In this document: positions 58,561-64,000 of the stretch, one piece after another | How the letters are laid out: every line of letters begins with the position of its first letter | Position numbering within the stretch: position 1 is the first letter of the stretch | DNA from: Selaginella moellendorffii | Lineage: Eukaryota > Streptophyta > Lycopodiopsida > Selaginellales > Selaginellaceae | Reading direction: 5' to 3' | Assembly: GCF_000143415.4 (NCBI RefSeq) | Contig: NW_003314284.1 | Span: forward strand, 854,825 to 918,824 | Length of the DNA: 64,000 nucleotides | Notes under the pieces: generated by a model | Databases searched by the model: none | What the model was told of the DNA's origin: nothing | The model's input: only the letters and a program-made list of their open reading frames with translations | Program-made: the position numbers and the translations under genes

Positions 58561-59440
58561 CAATGTTTAAAGTGTTGGTCCCGACTGTTGAGACTTATGC
58601 AGAGTAGCTATGCCAAGGTTGATCTAGAGCTACTGAGGCGATGGGTAAAGCTTAGGATAGGTATCAACGTGATAAGGATCAACATCATCGGGATGTATCC
58701 TATCAAATGGAAGGTCAAAGTTTTGGCAGAATAACTTCAGCATTTCGGTGCATAGGTCCAATCCATAACCATGGGGATAACTATTATAGACTGATCACAA
58801 GTCCCTACCTCTCTCTCAATGACTCATTTTTAAAAGGGCGTGGTCGTGTAAACAACTTCATCTGCCGGTTTATAATAATTGTCTAAATCTTCCCGATAAA
58901 GTTGATTTTTTGCTCAGGGGAAGTTGTGCCTCTAGCTCTCTCCCTATGTCCCTATGGATAGGGATGTATCATTCCTTTGTAAGCCAAGTGGTACTTGGAG
59001 CAGCAAGGGTCGCTAATTTCGTTAATAATTTCCTTGTCGGTGACGGCCAAAGGGTGTCTAAGTCTTAACGTCTTTGAATGTAAAGGAAAGGTTATTCCAT
59101 AATTTATTTAAGTCGATGTGTTCCCCACATAGTGTGCTTTCCGTTAACTTTCGGAATTATTTCCTTGACAATTTGTTAGACTCAAGTATGCATCGATGAG
59201 GATGTCAATCTTCCCTAAGGGGGGAGAGTGTTGCAAATGTGACTTTGGGTATTGAAAGATATTTGTCGGTTAGTCCTTACAGACACTCTTTTTTTATTGC
59301 TACGACAATAGGAGGTCGGTATTATTGGTTCCCTTTATGATCTCCACGCAAGTTAGTTGAGAAACTAGTCAGCATATGTGCACTTAGACTAAAAGGGCAC
59401 TAAGGAAAGAAATCCTAAGTTGTTATTAAGTCAAGCATAC

Positions 59441-60698
59441 TGTAAGCGACTAATTTTTCCATTCTACCTTAGTCACTTAACCGCACCTCCGACCACTTGG
59501 AGGAGTCTCATTCACAACCTCCATAAGTCCCATTCAGGACTTAGGGTTTGCTAGCCCCAAGAATGGCATCCATGCCACTCAACCTTTGCACTTAGTCCAA
59601 GTGCTTCATGTGTCCGATCCCATGACAAACACTCAAGGTACCACCGACCTCTCACTCTGTTACGCTAAGGCTATGCCCATTTACCTTGGTCACACTGGTG
59701 GTCTAACACCACCTACATCGCAATCCCATCTCTCAAGGACTAGGCCATCCGTCCATGAGTGATCATCCTAGATCCACTCCTTAGCATTTTTAGGATGCCC
59801 ACAGACATGGGGAATAGCCTTCCTCAATATCTCTTTTCCGATCCCCACCAAGTCCCTTTTTGTCCATGGTCGTGTTCGCCAACACTGCCACTGGATCAAG
59901 GCCCGTAGGCCTGACCTCCAAGTCCCACTGTCCTTCGGGACTTCCCCACCATGTGACCGTATCCTTAGTCACTCACTAGAGGATTGCTCCTCTTCCTTTT
60001 CACAGTCTGGGACTTTGGGACAACATTTCGGAACACCGTGGCCTTACGTGAGCCTTATAGGTATTCTCCTCGCCTTCCTAGCCATGGGCTTAGAGCGACG
60101 TTCCGTTGAGCCACGCCAGGTATCCAAGTAGGTAGTGCCACCCACACTTGGACTGGGAGCATTGGCCAGTCGATCTTCCGGGGGAACTAGAGACGGCTCT
60201 TGAACACTTCACCAAGCTACCCCACTTGTCGGTTTGTGTTCACTCTAGTCTTGGACTTCCCAGTGGGCAACTCATCACCCAACACTGGGTACAGCCTTCC
60301 TGGGCCAAACTGGCCTTTTCTGGCTAAACTGGCCTTTCCTGGCCAAATTGGCTCCACTGCAGTCCTCCCCCTCACTATACTTTTGGAGCTCACCAAATCC
60401 CCTAGGGTCTGGGAGACGAACATCTCGGACTCCGGTTCGGGTCCATCTCGGACTCCATCTCAGTCCATCTCGGACTCCGTCTCGGGTCCATCTCGTATCC
60501 CTTTTCTAGAGACTCACTTATCTTTCACTTCGTGCTTATTCCTCGAGCACTTCATTGGGAGTTCCACTCCCACTCTCGACCTTTTCAAGTCGGAGCTTTC
60601 AGTCCAAATGTGTTACGCTCATTTGGCTTTCACTTCGGCCACTACCACATGACGCCCTTTCGGCTCCACTTTGGGGCCTAAGGATTTTGTGTTTCACA
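59441..60698 (+). repeat. Family B LTR-like repeat, second copy
   Basis: TGTAAGCGACTAATTTTTCC to GTTTCACA, 1258 bp. It matches 34421-34990 and 35280-35500, with the CTCGGACTCCAT array at 60421-60497. Between them, 60290-60360 has a short tandem of CTGGCC(A/T)AA(A/C)TGGC units. It is inserted in, or truncates, the family A 3' LTR. Confidence 0.6.
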
Positions 60699-61401
60699 AC
60701 TCCACCACCCATAGACGAAGTTCGATGTCCTTATCGAATGATAAACTATTTTATAAAGTAATACCAACTTGTATTACCCTTTGCATCCTTGGCCCCTCGC
60801 TAACATTCATCCATGGTTTAACACCAAAGGCTCACCTTGCCTTACCCATCCTATAAGGAGCATAGTCTCTCAAACTTAAAGATTCATTCGACCACTTGTG
60901 GTGGTTCTCTCCTTTTATTAGTTTAGTTCTCGCTAAACCTGTTAGAGACACCTTCTCTAAAGCTCTATTTTGTTAAAGTGGGAATTGTCATTATCCCACT
61001 TGTAAAATAAGGTTTCCAAACCTTTATATAGTATATAAATATAACAAAATTCAACTACATTAAGGCACATACAATTTTATTTTAAATAAGGAAATGTCTA
61101 CTCAATCACTTCTCCTCCCCCTGCCATTGCTTCACCTCTCTCTTCTCCTTGTCATCGTCGTCCAATTTCTTTTCATCCTTTTAATATTGGCTCAGTTGCT
61201 CCGAGTCTAGGTGGAGCCCAAGTCCTCATTCAATCTTTACTTTCCCCTTATTAATAAAACAACTTCGTAGACTTCCAATAACATGCTGTAACACTTCTAG
61301 TATAATGCAAATCCTCTCAAAGAATTGTCTTTTAATATTAATACAATGGCATGGAACCCCATGCCATAATAAGTTACATTTTTAAATAAATACATGCTAT
61401 C
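60699..61401. other. Intergenic, mixed repeat and AT-rich DNA
   Basis: Begins with ACTCCACCACCCATAGACG, as after the first family B copy. No gene recognised. Confidence 0.4.
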
Positions 61402-64000
61402 TCAGACTGTTATTTTTTGCCTCCAACGCCTATACAATAATCTTGGAATTTCATCACTCTCCACACTATCAGGATTTAAACCCAATAGTAATGCCATCTC
61501 TTCTCTAATACGTCCACGCTCATGTTCAGTGGTCGAAGAACCCATCTGGTTGAGCAGATTATGGAGATGCGGATAGTGTTTGGCTAGACAATATACATGC
61601 CATAAATGATGACTGGTGTCTGTCCGATCAAATGACTTCTGATATACTGTTCCATCTGCCATTTGGTTGATTTTTGCAGCCACCTCTTGGATTGGCTGGT
61701 TCTCTATCACCATCGCTCCAAGCCGTTTTGCAAGGTCCCCCAGAACATACGGTTTCTTTTCCCTAGTTTCCATACTGCAAGAGATGGGGTGCACTGCATA
61801 TGTGTGCGTGTTCGCTGCAATTTTAATCGGCGAGTCATTGATGATGAGGATTTCACTTGACCTAGCAGTCCGGTTCATCACTACAGCCTCTGGCTTGACG
61901 AAGATGGGCTTGCTACCCCTCACATGGACCATAGTCAAGCAATCCTCCTACGTTAGGAGAAAGTCAAATGGTAATATTACTCGCGTCTGATCGTGCATCA
62001 TCTGTAGCAACGTTAATGCATTGTGGCGCATCATGGATGTCCAAACTCCCAATTGCAAATTGAACCCGGCCCTCTGTTTTAAGTGTCGCATGGTCATTAT
62101 TAGATCCCGCAGTTTCTCCCGTGTGATTAATGTGAATCTGTCTCTTTTGACCAACTTGCGACCGCAGGCTTTGGAGGGTGCAGTGACATTCGAGGACGAG
62201 CCACGCTCATAAGAGAAAAGGACACCGTTCAGATAAAAAACGATACAGTACCTTCGCCGTGACTCTGAAATGAAATGCGTCAGCATAAAAAATGGTACAA
62301 GTCAATTTTACCATCTACAATATTAGCGAATGGTGCTCCCGATGGTCGTTGAGAGGGTTTTGGTCGAGGAAACGTGAAGGGCGGAAATACTCTCCTCTGC
62401 AATGTGGGGTCAATCGCATCCGATGGCGTGTGGGCACATGCCATTTCAGCTGTAGACTCTGGTACAACTGGCTCAACAGTGGCATGGGGTGGTTCCGATG
62501 GCGTGTGATCACACGCCATTTCAGCTGGTGCCTCCGTTTGCAAAGTGGACATGACCGAACAGGCAGCAGGGGCGGTGTAGGGAGGTTCCAACGGCGCGTA
62601 GTCAGACGATTGGGCACACGTTGAGTCCGTTGGAAATGAGGATACGACCGGCTCGGCGGCTGGGGCGGCCTCATGCGGGTCCAATGGCGCCTGGTCACCG
62701 TCAGTTGGATACGTGGACAAGATTGACTCAGTGGTATGGGCAGCATCAAGTGGAGCGTGGTCAGCTTGCTTGGCGTTGATATGGATAGTAGCCTCCACCA
62801 GCTCTGATGACCTCTCGCATTTTTGGATCTAGTGACAGGGAAGTGCTGTCACAAAGGGGGCCAGTGGCGGATGGCCGAGTTGGTTTGCTCGCGGAGGGGA
62901 TCCCACATGGTTCTTGCTTCAGGGCTAGTCCTTTGAGGAGGTTTGCGGAGGCTTGCAAGTCTTGTGATTGTCGCGATGCTGGCAACGGGGGCTCGTATAT
63001 CATTGAAGGGGGCCAGCGCACTTGTCTAGTGTGGGAGGCAAGGTAGCACGCTCTAGTCTAGAGCTGGAGGAGGCTCACACCTTGCTTGTTCTACGCCTTG
63101 GAGTTTGTTCGCAATGGGCACCGACTTAGTGCTGGAAGTACACTGGGGAGGTAGGCGCTCCAAGACACAGCATCACGTCTTGGGGCGTAACAGGTGGCTT
63201 CAGCTTGTGCAGTGGAATCACCTTGGAGGCGAGTGACCCATGAGCGACGCCGGGTCATCGTGCTCGAGTTGGACTGCTTGGCTGCGACGACGTCGAGCTA
63301 GATCAACATGGTGTTCGTCCGGCTTGACATCATTGTGACCGAGTGGAGGAGTGGCGAGGCGAAGCAGGTGGCTTCAAGCTCCGCGGTGGAGTCACCTGGG
63401 AGGTGGACGGCCCAAGAGCAGCGCCGGGCGTTCGCGCTCATAGTTTCACTAGTTTCTTCGAGAGTGCGCTCTCAATGTTGTTTTGATCCCTTTGGGATTG
63501 GGGTAATGTACATATATGTTTAGCTGATGACTCTTGCAGGCAAGTAGAGTCCACTGGCGGATCCATATGCATGTCCAAATATCTCCCTTCGATTGAGATG
63601 GTATCCTCCCTACTGGCTACTAAAAACAAACTCATTAGCACATTGAATCGACTATACTGTATTTACCATCAACTGCTATTGAGGAACTAGGACCGATATC
63701 ACTTGGGCGCACTGTTGATTGTGAAGGATTGGACATACGTTTCGACCCTTGCTTGGCACTATCCTTCCTCGACATTAAAGGCTAGAGTTTGTATCTTAAT
63801 TTAACTGAATAATCTCTACTTACCATTTGCTTTGCAACCTACATGGACAATGTTAGAAATGGTAAAAGGTTAGGAATGGATGTACTATTATTTACCTGAT
63901 GGTTTGTCTTGTATGACCTTCTTCCGCTGCTCTTTGGCCACCTCAGGCTGGCCATCGTCGTCATCATCGTCGTCGTCGTTATTGTGATCGTCACCATTGT
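61402..64000 (-). pseudogene. FCP1/SCP-like HAD phosphatase gene, catalytically dead and interrupted
   Basis: Minus strand, multi-exon, running off the right edge. The last exon (62264-61402) holds the HAD core: CIVFYLNGVLFS (motif I, normally DLNGVL; nucleophile Asp is Tyr), GVWTSMMRHNALTLL (motif II), SKPIFVKPEAVV, SSEILIINDSPIKIAANTHT (motif IV, normally DDSP, here NDSP) and a C-terminal helical tail ending RRWRQKITV. An in-frame TAG at 61950-61948 cuts the frame. The exon before it (ending 62312, 47-nt intron) encodes degenerate repeats of about 30 residues, DxxPLEPPxxAP, with AEMAC(D/A)HTPS twice. Further right, likely exons include 63619 leftwards (VASREDTISIEGRYLDMHMD), about 63781-63667, and an acidic exon entering from 64000 (HNNDDDDDDDD). 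Family members dephosphorylate RNA polymerase II C-terminal domain or related phosphoproteins; this copy probably cannot. Confidence 0.6.
63130..63450. repeat. Two-copy GC-rich direct repeat in the HAD-like gene region
   Basis: About 80 bp around 63190-63270 (AGGTGGCTTCAGCTTGTGCAG ... GACGCCGGGTCATCGTGCTC) recurs, diverged, at 63366-63445 (AGGTGGCTTCAAGCTCCGCG ... CAGCGCCGGGCGTTCGCGCTC). GC content is far above the neighbouring exons. Confidence 0.55.

Larger units (their letters stand above)
53670..59440 (+). mobile_element. Ty3/gypsy element of family A, with assembly gap
   Basis: 5' LTR 53670-54211 (TGTCACAAACATGATTTC ... GTACGCTACA, with 100 N at 53801-53900), primer site TGGTATCAAAG at 54214, internal region to 59228, then a polypurine tract (AAGGGGGGAGAG) and a 3' LTR piece from 59229 cut off at 59440 by a family B repeat. 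It carries Gag, protease, RT, RNase H and integrase remnants. This is the only family A copy here with coding sequence and so shows what the non-coding copies derive from or depend on. Confidence 0.8.

Overview
The window is plant nuclear DNA, most probably from a lycophyte of the Selaginella type. This is inferred from very short introns (mostly 45-80 nt), all-S-type pentatricopeptide (PPR) genes, full-length plant-type housekeeping proteins, and compact gene islands inside transposon-rich DNA. No homology search could be run; names rest on motifs read by eye.

Layout. (1) 1-4320 is a gene island: two divergent PPR genes whose start codons are 41 bp apart, a five-exon pantothenate synthetase gene (PANC), and a decayed 12-oxophytodienoate reductase (OPR) pseudogene. 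(2) 4340-29130 is dominated by LTR retrotransposons: a Ty3/gypsy chromovirus with both LTRs and a 5-bp target duplication (7140-12640), LTR pieces of a second family at 12965-14488 and 26003-27164, a long G-poor non-coding stretch, a minus-strand deletion-derivative gypsy element nested in it (16870-23433) carrying a huge CT microsatellite in one LTR, and further gypsy debris. (3) 29770-30222, in an otherwise geneless AT-rich stretch, holds what I regard as the most interesting item: an intact two-exon gene for a small secreted cyanovirin-N-homology (CVNH) lectin. (4) 30223-38400 is again repeats, including a long LTR-like family with internal satellites. (5) 38400-48460 is a second gene island: THO6 (WD40), cytosolic NAD-dependent glycerol-3-phosphate dehydrogenase, an unrecognised Gln/Asn-rich protein, and a plant claspin (replication-checkpoint mediator). 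(6) 48460-61400 is gypsy debris and LTRs with one 100-N assembly gap. (7) 61402-64000 is a minus-strand multi-exon FCP1/SCP-like (HAD) phosphatase gene that has lost catalytic aspartates and carries a stop codon; it runs off the right edge.

How parts relate. The genes are not an operon; links are shared promoters (PPR pair; claspin with the Q/N-rich gene) and a tail-to-tail pair (THO6 and GPDH). The transposons share a decay signature: in-frame stops sit almost only where Gln, Trp or Arg is expected, and two reverse-transcriptase active sites show Asp-to-Asn. This is what deamination of methylated cytosine would leave. Against that background the stop-free CVNH frame stands out. Genes in the same window end in TAG, so the stops are not a code change.
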